Assembly: GCA_019115745.1 (NCBI GenBank) | Contig: DXDA01000037.1 | Span: forward strand, 1-43,103 | Origin: Candidatus Alistipes intestinigallinarum | GTDB lineage: Bacteria; Bacteroidota; Bacteroidia; Bacteroidales; Rikenellaceae | Reading direction: 5' to 3' | Length of the DNA: 43,103 nt | In this document: in pieces, positions 15,587 to 23,670 of the stretch | How positions within the stretch are numbered: the first letter of the stretch is position 1 | How the letters are laid out: every line of letters starts with the position of its first letter | Made by a program: the position numbers and the translations under genes | The notes under the pieces: model-generated | The model's database searches: none | Told to the model about the DNA's origin: nothing | Seen by the model: the letters and a program-made list of their open reading frames with translations, nothing else

Positions 15587-16510
15587 ATGGCTTATATTGA
15601 TTGTGTAGTAGATACCAAGCCGATGGCTCAGGAGATCGATTCGGTTTCCAACCATATCAAAGGCACCACGGCAGCAGTCGTGGGAATGCAGGCTGCCGTC
15701 ATCAGAGCGGAGGAAGAGGCTTCGAACCATGTTTGCGAGAATGTCAACCGGGGATTCTATACGCTGATCCACTCGCAGATCTCGCAGAAGATCGCCAAAC
15801 TCCGGAGCGAGGTTGACTCCCACCTGATGCAGTTGAATCAGCAGCGCAAGCAGTTGCTGGCGATCAAGAGCCGCATGGAACGGGATTACAACATGATTTC
15901 GGCCCGTTATCTGAAACTTTTCAACGGCCTGAACCAGAATCTCCAGCAACGGATCTTCGAGTTGGACAAACCGACGATCGAGTTTGCGGTGAAGGATGTC
16001 GACAAGATTACGAACCGTACCCGGCTTCTGCCGGGAGCCGTTCCGGTGGCCCAGCTCGAATCGCTCGAAATGAGCCAGCGAATCCTGGCTTCGAACATCA
16101 AGTACCGGGGCTTGTCGGTCATCAACTCGATGAAACGCTTCCTGCGCGACATGTATGCGCAGAAACGGCTGACGGATCGGATTCTTCTGCCGGAGCAGAC
16201 CGTGACGGAACACGCCGTAATGGCGATTCCGGTCCTCATCTGCGAATCGAACTACGACAAGTACGACAACCGCCGCCTGGACATCATCGTGGCGCAAACG
16301 GGCCTTTCGGACGAAGCCCGTGCTCGGATCCAGAACACGGTCGGCGAGTCGGTCCATACGCTTCCGTGGAGCGTGGGCGAGGCTCCGAGTGCAGAGATCA
16401 GCAGCGAGTTCAACCGCTTCCTGGCGGCGTCCCAGGCTTCGCCGCGCGTGAAGGAGACGGCGACGCGGCTGTTCATGATCCACGGCTACCAAACCGTTAA
16501 AACACGCTGA
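15587..16510 (+). CDS. Helical protein A of the SPFH operon (tandem paralogue)
   Basis: The predicted protein has 307 residues, no signal peptide and no TM segment. It is mostly helical. Its best-conserved block, at 100-129, begins DYNMISARYLKLF and ends RIFELDKP. This block recurs nearly unchanged in the next gene, as does the C-terminal RVKETATRLF. An amphipathic helix at 62-98 (SQISQKIAKLRSEVDSHLMQ) suggests oligomerisation. I recognise no family. It starts 12 nt after the coiled-coil gene and ends 2 nt before its paralogue, so strict co-translation is likely. It probably forms a hetero-complex with the paralogue. Confidence 0.85.
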   Translation: MAYIDCVVDTKPMAQEIDSVSNHIKGTTAAVVGMQAAVIRAEEEASNHVCENVNRGFYTLIHSQISQKIAKLRSEVDSHLMQLNQQRKQLLAIKSRMERDYNMISARYLKLFNGLNQNLQQRIFELDKPTIEFAVKDVDKITNRTRLLPGAVPVAQLESLEMSQRILASNIKYRGLSVINSMKRFLRDMYAQKRLTDRILLPEQTVTEHAVMAIPVLICESNYDKYDNRRLDIIVAQTGLSDEARARIQNTVGESVHTLPWSVGEAPSAEISSEFNRFLAASQASPRVKETATRLFMIHGYQTVKTR

Positions 16511-16512
16511 TT

Positions 16513-17535
16513 ATGGGCTACAGACGAAGTTTTACGAAACGAATCGCCGTCCACTACTCCGGGAGCGTCTCCTATCCGGCGTCACAAAACGGAGGCAGCG
16601 TCTCCTACAGCGGTACGGCCTACGAGGATGTGACGGTGAACATCGATGTGGCCACGGAGCCCTTCGAACACAGCGTGGCGCGTTGCAACAACCAGGTCGG
16701 CACGTTGACCGGGGCCGTCGTGGCGACGGAAGCCGCGCAGGTCGCCTCGATCCGGGAGAATGCCCGGAAGGTGGGGCAGACGATCATCGACGGATTCTTC
16801 AAAACGGTGCGTTCGGAGATCAGCCAACAGATCTCCGAGTTGTCGAGCCGGATCAATGCCACGCTGGTGCACCTGCACGAGTTGGCCAAACGCTGTGTGG
16901 ACAAGCAGCGGCAGATGGAGGTCGACTACAACCGGATCTCGGCGCGCTACCTGAAGATTTTCGACGAGTTGAACAGCGAACTGAAGAACCGGATCTTCGA
17001 ACTGGACCGTCCGGCCTTTGCCTTCAAGGCGGAGAGCGACGCGAGTGCGTCCCGTTTCATCGAGGGTCCGCTGGTCGGCACGGCGATCGTGTCGGGGCGT
17101 GAGGAGAGTTCGCTGCAGGCGCTGATTGCGGCCTCGCGGAGCAAGAAGCAGGCGCAGGATACGATCTGCGAGATCGACCGCTTCCTGACCAAACAGAAGC
17201 GGCTGGATCAACTCCTGCATCGTTGTATCCTGCCCGAAAACCGGGAATCCGCGGTCTATGTTCCGATTTGCTACGTGGAGACCTCCGGAGAGAAGGGGGT
17301 GATCGACCGCCGGCTTTTCCAGGCGGAGTATATCCCGTCGATTCCGTTGGAGCGGTTGGAGAATTCGTTGGCCGCGGCGCCGTGGTCGGAGTTCCCGCAA
17401 CCGCGTGCCGAAAGCATCCGGAACTACTTCAACCGGGAGGTTTCGGGCCATTACGCCTCGACGAATCCGCACGAGACCCGGGTAAGGGAGTGTATTACCC
17501 GCCTGTTTAATATCGCAACCATAAAAAGCCTATAA
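16513..17535 (+). CDS. Helical protein B of the SPFH operon (tandem paralogue)
   Basis: The predicted protein of 340 residues is paralogous to the preceding gene product. The shared block DYNRISARYLKIF...RIFELDRP is at 138-168, preceded by a similar helix (SEISQQISELSSRINATLVH). The C-terminus RVRECITRLF is also shared. It differs by a 45-residue N-terminal extension rich in Ser, Gly and Tyr (SGSVSYPASQNGGSVSYSGT), which looks like a flexible or self-associating segment. No signal peptide or TM segment is present. The gap to the next gene is 2 nt. Function is unknown. Two diverged copies kept side by side suggest distinct roles in one assembly. Confidence 0.85.
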   Translation: MGYRRSFTKRIAVHYSGSVSYPASQNGGSVSYSGTAYEDVTVNIDVATEPFEHSVARCNNQVGTLTGAVVATEAAQVASIRENARKVGQTIIDGFFKTVRSEISQQISELSSRINATLVHLHELAKRCVDKQRQMEVDYNRISARYLKIFDELNSELKNRIFELDRPAFAFKAESDASASRFIEGPLVGTAIVSGREESSLQALIAASRSKKQAQDTICEIDRFLTKQKRLDQLLHRCILPENRESAVYVPICYVETSGEKGVIDRRLFQAEYIPSIPLERLENSLAAAPWSEFPQPRAESIRNYFNREVSGHYASTNPHETRVRECITRLFNIATIKSL

Positions 17536-17537
17536 TC

Positions 17538-18509
17538 ATGAAGGAACTGAAAGAGATACGTTTTAATGAAACGGACATTCTGTTGCAGGATAACCTCGTC
17601 CGGGGTTCGATCTTGCCGGAGACGGTCGCCGAACTGAATCGGAACATCATCTTCAAGGGTGACACGGTGGTCGAAGGCCCCGTCTACGGTCACCGCCTGG
17701 AGATTCAGCAGGGAAGTCTGGAGATCCAGGGCGCGGTTTTCGCGCAGTTCGAACTGTATGTCAATTCGGAGGCGAGCGGGAACATCACGTTCAAGAAGTC
17801 CGTGGGGTCGGCCAATACGATTGTTTCGCGGGCTTCCAACTGCCGGTTGATCTTCCATTCGGACATCAATGCTAAATCCGTATCGTTGTGCAATGCCTTT
17901 GTGGCGGGCAGTGTCTATGCCGACGAGGTGGAGTTGGTGAATTGTGTGGTGATCGGCGGTGTCTTTGCCACGCAGTCGGTGGAGCTCACCGACTCGATCG
18001 TCGGGACGTTCAACACACCGTCGATCAAGATTTCGGGGATTGTCCACCTGTTGTTGCCGAGTGCTTTTTCGGTGGAGAAGATGATTGCGGCGGCCGGAAC
18101 GCGCCTTTACAACCTGTGCCTGGCGGACCTGGGGGCCTTGTACAAGGGGCTTCCGGAATCCGCGAACTCGGGCAAGATCGCCATTGATCTGGATGCCGAC
18201 GAGGTGACGACGAAACTGGCCGACGAGCAGGTTCAGAAGACGTTGCGGAGCTATACGGTCATCGGAAAGGTGCTGGCGGCGGATCTGCTGGATACGGACA
18301 AGTTCCAGAATCATTTTCTGTTGACGGCGGCGAGTCTGGGTCCGCAGTTGCTGAAGAGCTACGATCTGGGGGTGGACAAGGATGGGAATCCGGCGACGCT
18401 GTCGGTCGATCGGATTCGGGATTTCTTCTTCGACATCCTGAGCGGGAAGATCGGGATTCAGGATCTGGACGGGAAGTTCAACATCTCGCAGATTGCCGGC
18501 CGGGGTTGA
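17538..18509 (+). CDS. Bactofilin-like beta-solenoid protein
   Basis: The predicted protein has 323 residues. Residues 25-170 are a run of short beta strands with periodic hydrophobics and Gly/Asn turns (IIFKGDTVVEGPVYGHRLE, SLEIQGAVFAQFELY, SVSLCNAFVAGSVYADEVE, LVNCVVIGGVFATQSVELT). This is typical of the right-handed beta-helix of bactofilins and polymer-forming cytoskeletal proteins. The remaining 150 residues are mixed helical with no recognised domain, whereas classical bactofilins have only short tails. I infer a self-assembling scaffold at the inner membrane. It ends the operon, 24 nt before a very strong terminator. Confidence 0.78.
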   Translation: MKELKEIRFNETDILLQDNLVRGSILPETVAELNRNIIFKGDTVVEGPVYGHRLEIQQGSLEIQGAVFAQFELYVNSEASGNITFKKSVGSANTIVSRASNCRLIFHSDINAKSVSLCNAFVAGSVYADEVELVNCVVIGGVFATQSVELTDSIVGTFNTPSIKISGIVHLLLPSAFSVEKMIAAAGTRLYNLCLADLGALYKGLPESANSGKIAIDLDADEVTTKLADEQVQKTLRSYTVIGKVLAADLLDTDKFQNHFLLTAASLGPQLLKSYDLGVDKDGNPATLSVDRIRDFFFDILSGKIGIQDLDGKFNISQIAGRG

Positions 18510-18533
18510 TTCCCGGCGGACCGAGAGGACCGA

Positions 18534-18570
18534 AAAGGGGCCGACCTTTGCAAAGGTCGGCCCCTTTTTT
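18534..18570. terminator. Bidirectional terminator
   Basis: A 13-bp near-perfect GC stem (18537-18549 with 18552-18564) is flanked by A4 on the left and T6 on the right. It separates the plus-strand SPFH operon from the convergent minus-strand esterase gene and can serve both. Confidence 0.92.
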
Positions 18571-18599
18571 GCATCATTGCTTTTTTCGGAAGACGGTAT

Positions 18600-21587
18600 T
18601 TACGATCCGGCCTCTTCCAAGGCCTCTTTGGTAAGCGGATCGAAAATCTTTTGTGCCACGATGCGTTGTCCGTCGGCCTCCATATGTACCCCATCAGGAG
18701 CGTACTCCTTGAAGAAGGTTTGAAAAGGGTGATAGATGTCGATGACCTCCCATCCGTATTTCCGGGCGATGGCGGACAACTCGGGGATCAATTGTCCGAG
18801 ACGTTCGTTGCCGCCGGTATATTTCGGCCCGGCCTGGGTATCGTTCATGGGTGGCGGTGTGACGAAGATGCAGCGGGGTCTGAAGCGTCGCACCCATGCC
18901 GAGTGGTTGATGGTTTCGAGCAGACGTGTGAAATTGTCGGCAACCTCGTGCTGCCGATCGGCGAAGACCGCTTTTGTGTCATTTGTGCCCAGGCATACGA
19001 CAATTGCGTCGCATCCGCTTTTTCGGAAGTGACGTCCTGCGGCATCGAGATCCTGTCGCAAGGTATGGAGGGCATTCAGTTCGGGGTCTCCGTTGTTGTC
19101 GAATCCGATGGTCCGGCCGCTGCGGGAGTTGTTGCAGATGTCCGCCTGCGGCAACAGACTTTTGAGTTGGTCTACCCATCCGTTTTGCTTTTCGCCGTTC
19201 GAATCTCCGAGGATCCAGATATGCCGGACGGCCTTGCTCTCCGGAACGGAGACCGGAAGCAGCGACAGGGCCTGAGGCAACTGTTCGTGACCGCCTTCGA
19301 AAAGGGTTAACGAAATCCCCGCGTAATGCCTTTTGAGGTGAATCTCCCGGCCGTAAAGTCGCTGTCGGCGGTCGCGTTTCGGATTCTGCCGTGCGGCAAC
19401 CAGTCGGAGAGCCTCCCGGTCCGAGACGAGACATGAATCCGGTGCTCCCATCGCCCGGGCAAGCCTGTTGTAGATGTCGATGGCGTGCGTGATAGGCACG
19501 GAGCCCTTGTAGCCGTCGTGGACACCTTCGTAGATGTAGAGTCGGGCATTTTGCCGCAAATCTTTCGGAAAGGGTATCTGCAGCGGGGAACGTCTTCGCA
19601 ATTCGGTCGTGTCGGGGCCATTCTCCGAGGGCATCGACTGCAGAATGTCTTTGGCATAGTGCTGGCGTCTTCCGAGCGACTCCTCGTACCAGGCTCGCAG
19701 GTCCGAGATCGGAGCCCAGGCCGAAAAACTTTTGACCGGATAGCGCATCGTCATGTAGGCGAGCAGCGTGGCGTAGCCTCCGCCCGAAACTCCGATGATG
19801 TGAACTTCGTCCGGATCGGTATTCCCGTTCTCCACCCCATAACGGACGGCATCTTCGAGGTCGGCAAGAACCTGTGGACTGCCACACGCTTCCGGACGGT
19901 TGTTGGGCCCCCGGAAATCGGGATGGATGTAGTTCCAGTTGCGGGCGGCGGCTTCTGCAGCGAGCGGATCACGTTGGGTGTAGTCTCCGCTCCAGGTGTG
20001 AAGACTGACGATGAGCGGTTGTCGGCGAGGCCCCGTAGCTTTGCGGAAGAAGGCCCGTTGCCGGGTACCGTCGATTGAGGAGGGGATCTCCACCTCTTCG
20101 AATTCGGCCCATTCGCCCCGTTGCGGATTGTCCCAGACGGGTCGGGCGGGTGTTGGCTGCACCGCGGGTTGTGAGGTCGGGCGGTCTGTACGGAACGGGG
20201 CGACAGGAATGCCGGAGGTGTTGTAAAGATTTCCCCGGCACCAGTTCCGGAATCCGTAACGGGCTGCAATCGGATGGGGAACCTGTTCGGAGGAGAGTCG
20301 GACGGCACTCTTGCCGCGAATGATCCGGGCGTCGGCCGGATGGAAAACCGAATCGGCTCCGCACAACTCGAATCCGGTCAGCGTCCCTTTTGCCCGCAGT
20401 CCGAAGGGGGCTCCCCCGAATGTGACGACGACCGATCCGTCCTGTTGGAATTGTACGGTCTGGAAGATCGGACCTCGGGCTTCGATCCCCTGGATGCCGT
20501 AATCGGATGTAAGGGCCAGGAGTGCCAACCGTTGCCCGATTTCCCGTTTGTATGGAGGATGAATGTTCGAAGAGTCACCCAGATCCAGCGTTCCGACAAT
20601 CCCGCTCCGGGGAATCGATCGGAGAGCCCGGTGTTGGGCCTCTACCAGCAGCGGCCGGTCGATGCCCTGTGGATCGTCGTAACGGAAGGGGGCCAGCTCG
20701 ACGTAGTAGAATGGCATCTCCGGATTCTCCCATCCCTGACGCCACGCTCGGACCATCTCGGCCATCAGTCGGTCGTAGACCTTGTAGTTGGCCCGGTTCC
20801 CTTCACCCTGATACCAGATGAATCCCCGTGCCGTGAAGGATTGCAGCGGATGGATCATGCCGTTGTAAAGTGCTGCCGGAATCTTCTGTTTCATCATGCC
20901 GGCCCGTGTCGGGAAGTGAATGTCTGTCTCCTGTTCGAGTCTCTGAAGCGACTCCCGGGGCATCCAGGCCTCGATGGAGGAGGCCCCCCAGTTGGCCGAG
21001 ATCAGTCCGATGGGGATTTCCAACGCTTCGGTCAGCGAACGCCCGAAGTGGTAGGCGATGGCGCTGAAGTTGCTGATCCGTTCCCACGAGGGCGTTTGCC
21101 AACTTCCCGGACAGTCGTCTTTCGGCTCCGAAGCCGAGACATTTCCCATTTTGAAGAGCCGGATGGCGGGGTAGCGGGTCGATTCGAACAGGGCTTGGAG
21201 CGAATGTTCGGTGTATTCGTCCCGTTCGCCGTGCATCGTGAGAGCCATGTTCGACTGCCCGGAGCAGATCCATACCTCTCCGATCATGACACTGTCGATG
21301 ATTGTTTGATCCCCGTCGTCGATCGAAATCCGGTAGGGGCCTCCGGCTCCCGGTGTCGGAATGCGGAGGCTCCAGCATCCAGCCGTATCGGCTGTCGTGC
21401 GGAAGCGTTCCCGAGTCCATGAAGCCCGAATGCGGAGCGTTCGTCCGGGGTCAGTCGCTCCCCAGAGATTGACCGTTGTGTCGCGTTGCAGGACCATGTG
21501 GTCTCCGATCAGAGCCGGTAGTTTCACTTTGGCGGAGAGCGACGTGACTGTGGCCAAAATGAAGAGGAAAATGAACAGTCTTTTCAT
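18600..21587 (-). CDS. Three-domain secreted esterase: SASA-type, S9-like alpha/beta hydrolase, SGNH/GDSL
   Basis: The predicted protein has 995 residues. A signal peptide (1-19, ending SLSA) is followed by three catalytic domains. Domain 1 (about 20-470) is sialate O-acetylesterase-like, with GEVWICSGQSNM (nucleophile Ser112), WYQGEGN and IHPPYK (His343). Domain 2 (about 495-775) is an S9/alpha-beta hydrolase with IIGVSGGGYA (Ser601), EGVHDGYKG (Asp691) and EGGHE (His767). Domain 3 (about 787-995) is an SGNH hydrolase with ILGDSNG (Ser796), LGTND (866-870) and DGVHME (Asp965, His968). All three active sites look intact. The upstream extension from 21641 lacks a signal and is rejected. It is divergent from the ECF sigma gene, with no TAnnTTTG box visible in front, so it may depend on that sigma factor. 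It probably removes acyl groups from the PUL glycan. Confidence 0.88.
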   Translation of the reverse strand: MKRLFIFLFILATVTSLSAKVKLPALIGDHMVLQRDTTVNLWGATDPGRTLRIRASWTRERFRTTADTAGCWSLRIPTPGAGGPYRISIDDGDQTIIDSVMIGEVWICSGQSNMALTMHGERDEYTEHSLQALFESTRYPAIRLFKMGNVSASEPKDDCPGSWQTPSWERISNFSAIAYHFGRSLTEALEIPIGLISANWGASSIEAWMPRESLQRLEQETDIHFPTRAGMMKQKIPAALYNGMIHPLQSFTARGFIWYQGEGNRANYKVYDRLMAEMVRAWRQGWENPEMPFYYVELAPFRYDDPQGIDRPLLVEAQHRALRSIPRSGIVGTLDLGDSSNIHPPYKREIGQRLALLALTSDYGIQGIEARGPIFQTVQFQQDGSVVVTFGGAPFGLRAKGTLTGFELCGADSVFHPADARIIRGKSAVRLSSEQVPHPIAARYGFRNWCRGNLYNTSGIPVAPFRTDRPTSQPAVQPTPARPVWDNPQRGEWAEFEEVEIPSSIDGTRQRAFFRKATGPRRQPLIVSLHTWSGDYTQRDPLAAEAAARNWNYIHPDFRGPNNRPEACGSPQVLADLEDAVRYGVENGNTDPDEVHIIGVSGGGYATLLAYMTMRYPVKSFSAWAPISDLRAWYEESLGRRQHYAKDILQSMPSENGPDTTELRRRSPLQIPFPKDLRQNARLYIYEGVHDGYKGSVPITHAIDIYNRLARAMGAPDSCLVSDREALRLVAARQNPKRDRRQRLYGREIHLKRHYAGISLTLFEGGHEQLPQALSLLPVSVPESKAVRHIWILGDSNGEKQNGWVDQLKSLLPQADICNNSRSGRTIGFDNNGDPELNALHTLRQDLDAAGRHFRKSGCDAIVVCLGTNDTKAVFADRQHEVADNFTRLLETINHSAWVRRFRPRCIFVTPPPMNDTQAGPKYTGGNERLGQLIPELSAIARKYGWEVIDIYHPFQTFFKEYAPDGVHMEADGQRIVAQKIFDPLTKEALEEAGS

Positions 21588-21721
21588 AGGCAAAACAAAC
21601 TCCTTTCTATTAGAGACACGGAACCCCGTCCGATTTACCAAACGAAATCCGATTTATTGCAGCATAAAAAAATATCTGTTTAAAGTGGGTCTGAGAGGTG
21701 ATTTTTCAATATTAATTTGCT

Positions 21722-21729
21722 TATATTTG
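21722..21729 (+). promoter_or_regulatory. -7 box of the ECF sigma gene
   Basis: TATATTTG matches TAnnTTTG and gives a leader of about 90 nt before ATG 21829. A second weaker candidate (TAATTTG) overlaps at 21713-21719. Confidence 0.5.
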
Positions 21730-21828
21730 TTTTTTGATCTTGTCGGTCATCCCTGAAAAATTGGCAAAAAGGTCGGTTGTCCATCTAATATATGTGCATG
21801 TTCATGACAAGTCTCAAAGGTGTCTGAT

Positions 21829-22401
21829 ATGGATTATTCGAAGCGTAATTTCTCGAAGGATACGCTGACGTTGTTGTTCGATCGGTATTTTACGCGTCTG
21901 ACGGCTTTTGCCCGGACCATTACCCGATCCGATACGTTGGCGGAGGAGGCCGTACTGGATGTTTTTCTCAAGTTGTGGCAGCGGCAAAACCTGCAACGTA
22001 TCGACCGGTTGGATACCTATCTTTTCGTCGCGGTTCGCAACGCTTCTGTCAACAAACTGCGGGATGCGAAACGTTTCCGCTTTGAGATGCTCGACGGTGT
22101 CGATGTGCCCCTGTCGCGTTACAGCGCGCCCCGGGGGGATGACCTGTTGGTCGAAGACGACATGATGAAGGCCCTGGAGACGGCCGTAGAGAAACTTCCG
22201 TCCCGTTGCAAGATCATTTTCCGCCTGATGCGCGAGGAGCGGTTCGGACGAACCGAAACTGCGAAGATTCTCGGTATCTCGGTCAAAACCGTAGACAATC
22301 AGTTGGCAATTGCCGTGAAAAAAATCGCGGAAGAGCTGCAAATCGATCTCTCGGATCCCCGGAGATCGAAAATCTTTCTCAGTTTCCTGCTCACTATTTG
22401 A
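21829..22401 (+). CDS. ECF RNA polymerase sigma-70 factor of the PUL
   Basis: The predicted protein of 190 residues has region 2 (LFDRYFTRLTAFARTITRSD with AEEAVLDVFLKLWQRQ) and region 4 (LPSRCKIIFRLMREERFGRT, then AKILGISVKTVDNQLAIAVK as the helix-turn-helix). This is the Bacteroidetes 'sigma-70 family, family 1' type that pairs with FecR and an STN-containing SusC. I take ATG 21829, which has AAAGG 8 nt upstream. GTG 21820 overlaps that element. FecR follows 60 nt later. It is likely held inactive by FecR and released when SusC binds its ligand, then drives the PUL. Confidence 0.93.
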   Translation: MDYSKRNFSKDTLTLLFDRYFTRLTAFARTITRSDTLAEEAVLDVFLKLWQRQNLQRIDRLDTYLFVAVRNASVNKLRDAKRFRFEMLDGVDVPLSRYSAPRGDDLLVEDDMMKALETAVEKLPSRCKIIFRLMREERFGRTETAKILGISVKTVDNQLAIAVKKIAEELQIDLSDPRRSKIFLSFLLTI

Positions 22402-22461
22402 TTTTTTTTGTGAAAAAAGTGAATTCTTTTGGGGGAATTCGACATTTCATGTGTCCTACTT

Positions 22462-23487
22462 ATGAAAAAGCCCGAAAACTGCATGAACGGAATCCCGCAT
22501 ATCATTGCACGATGGTTGACCTTTACGGCTTCGGCGCGTGACCGAAAACGCCTTCAGGCGTGGAAAAGCCGCGACGATGCGAATGCCGCATGGGTTGATG
22601 CGTTGGGCGCGTGGTGGAACAATCCTGCTCCTCGCCCGGAGAATCCGCGCGTGGAGACCGTGCGTGTACAACTGTCGGAGCGTCTCGACGATCGGATCTC
22701 AACCGGCAATCGGGGGCTTCGACGCCTCTTGCGAGGGGTTGCTGCCGCAGCGGTGCTGCTCCTCGTATCGTGGGGATCGCTGTACATCGCTTCGCTGACG
22801 GGTTATTTCGATACCGAAAAACGGGTGGCCGTATCGACTCGTGCCGGACAGCAGAGTTGCGTAGAGTTGCCTGACGGCAGCCTCGTCTGGCTCAACTCCG
22901 AATCGCGGGTCGAATTCCGGTCTGACAAGCAGTCTCGGCGTGCTTCCTTGGTCGGGGAAGCCTGTTTCGACGTAAAACCCGACAAACAGCATCCGTTTTT
23001 CGTCGAGGCGGGGAGTGCCCGTATCCGTGTGGTAGGTACGAAGTTCAATGTCCGGCATTATGCCGAAACGGGCCGTATCGCTACGTCGCTGCTCGACGGA
23101 CACGTCGTCATGCGGGTTCCGGGGTTCGACGGGGAAATCGATCTGCTGCCGGGCGAAAAGGTCGTCTATAATGAGCAGGACGGCACCTTTACCAAGTCGC
23201 ACCTGAATACCAACAACGATATTCTCTGGCAAAACGGAATTCTGCTCTTCGAAAACGAGCCTTTCGAGTTGCTGGTCCGGACGCTGGAGCGCTATTACGA
23301 TGTTGAGATCATCTATGACGAAGCGGATTTCGAAAATATCCACTTTACGGGTTCGATCAATAACCTGAGCATATACAAAGTGCTGGAATTTATCAACCTT
23401 ACGATTCCGATCCGTTATACGATCGAAAACAAGACCATTCATTTGGCATTGAGCAAGACTTCCGCCCGAAACGGGTGGCACCAGTGA
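22462..23487 (+). CDS. FecR-family anti-sigma factor
   Basis: The predicted protein has 341 residues. The N-terminal 90 residues are cytoplasmic and sigma-binding, starting with the typical HIIARWLTFTASARDRKRLQAW. TM segment at 92-113. The periplasmic FecR domain (about 122-215) has VELPDGSLVWLNSESRVEF and VVGTKFNVRHY. The C-terminal DUF4974 domain (about 262-335) has FENEPFELLVRTLERYYDVEI and FTGSINNLSIYKVLEFINLT. The annotated start uses ATG 22462. A TTG at 22429 and an ATG at 22483 are alternatives. It transmits ligand binding by the SusC STN domain to the ECF factor upstream. Confidence 0.93.
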   Translation: MKKPENCMNGIPHIIARWLTFTASARDRKRLQAWKSRDDANAAWVDALGAWWNNPAPRPENPRVETVRVQLSERLDDRISTGNRGLRRLLRGVAAAAVLLLVSWGSLYIASLTGYFDTEKRVAVSTRAGQQSCVELPDGSLVWLNSESRVEFRSDKQSRRASLVGEACFDVKPDKQHPFFVEAGSARIRVVGTKFNVRHYAETGRIATSLLDGHVVMRVPGFDGEIDLLPGEKVVYNEQDGTFTKSHLNTNNDILWQNGILLFENEPFELLVRTLERYYDVEIIYDEADFENIHFTGSINNLSIYKVLEFINLTIPIRYTIENKTIHLALSKTSARNGWHQ

Positions 23488-23535
23488 CAGAAGCTATAGC
23501 AAAAACCGATATTAACCCTTGAAACCTTACAACGT

Positions 23536-23568
23536 ATGAATCGTATCTACCACCTCCGCGACGCTTAA
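23536..23568 (+). other. Possible 10-codon leader peptide upstream of susC
   Basis: ATG-AAT...GCT-TAA encodes MNRIYHLRDA and sits 32 nt before the strong hairpin at 23601-23626. The order short ORF, hairpin, then susC is reminiscent of a leader-peptide arrangement, but a chance ORF of this size is quite possible. Confidence 0.2.
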
Positions 23569-23600
23569 TCAAGTCATTCAGGTATTCTTTGTTTTGTCGC

Positions 23601-23626
23601 GGCGACACTCCCCGGGAGCTGTCGCC
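23601..23626 (+). promoter_or_regulatory. Leader hairpin upstream of susC
   Basis: GGCGACA pairs with TGTCGCC, and an inner CTCC/GGAG stem stacks on it with a one-base bulge. No T-run follows, so it is not a simple terminator. It lies in the 183-nt gap between fecR and susC, where an ECF-dependent promoter would also be expected. Confidence 0.5.
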
Positions 23627-23670
23627 AGGATGTCCCCAACCTCTACGAAAAGAATCTAAGATTGTATTGT

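Noticed and set aside
13319..16492. A 1057-codon open frame on the minus strand opposite the coiled-coil and helical genes
   Set aside because: It is antisense to two well-formed genes and crosses their junction. Its Leu/Ile-rich stretch is merely the complement of the Glu/Asp codon tract. It has no domain, no start signals and no promoter.
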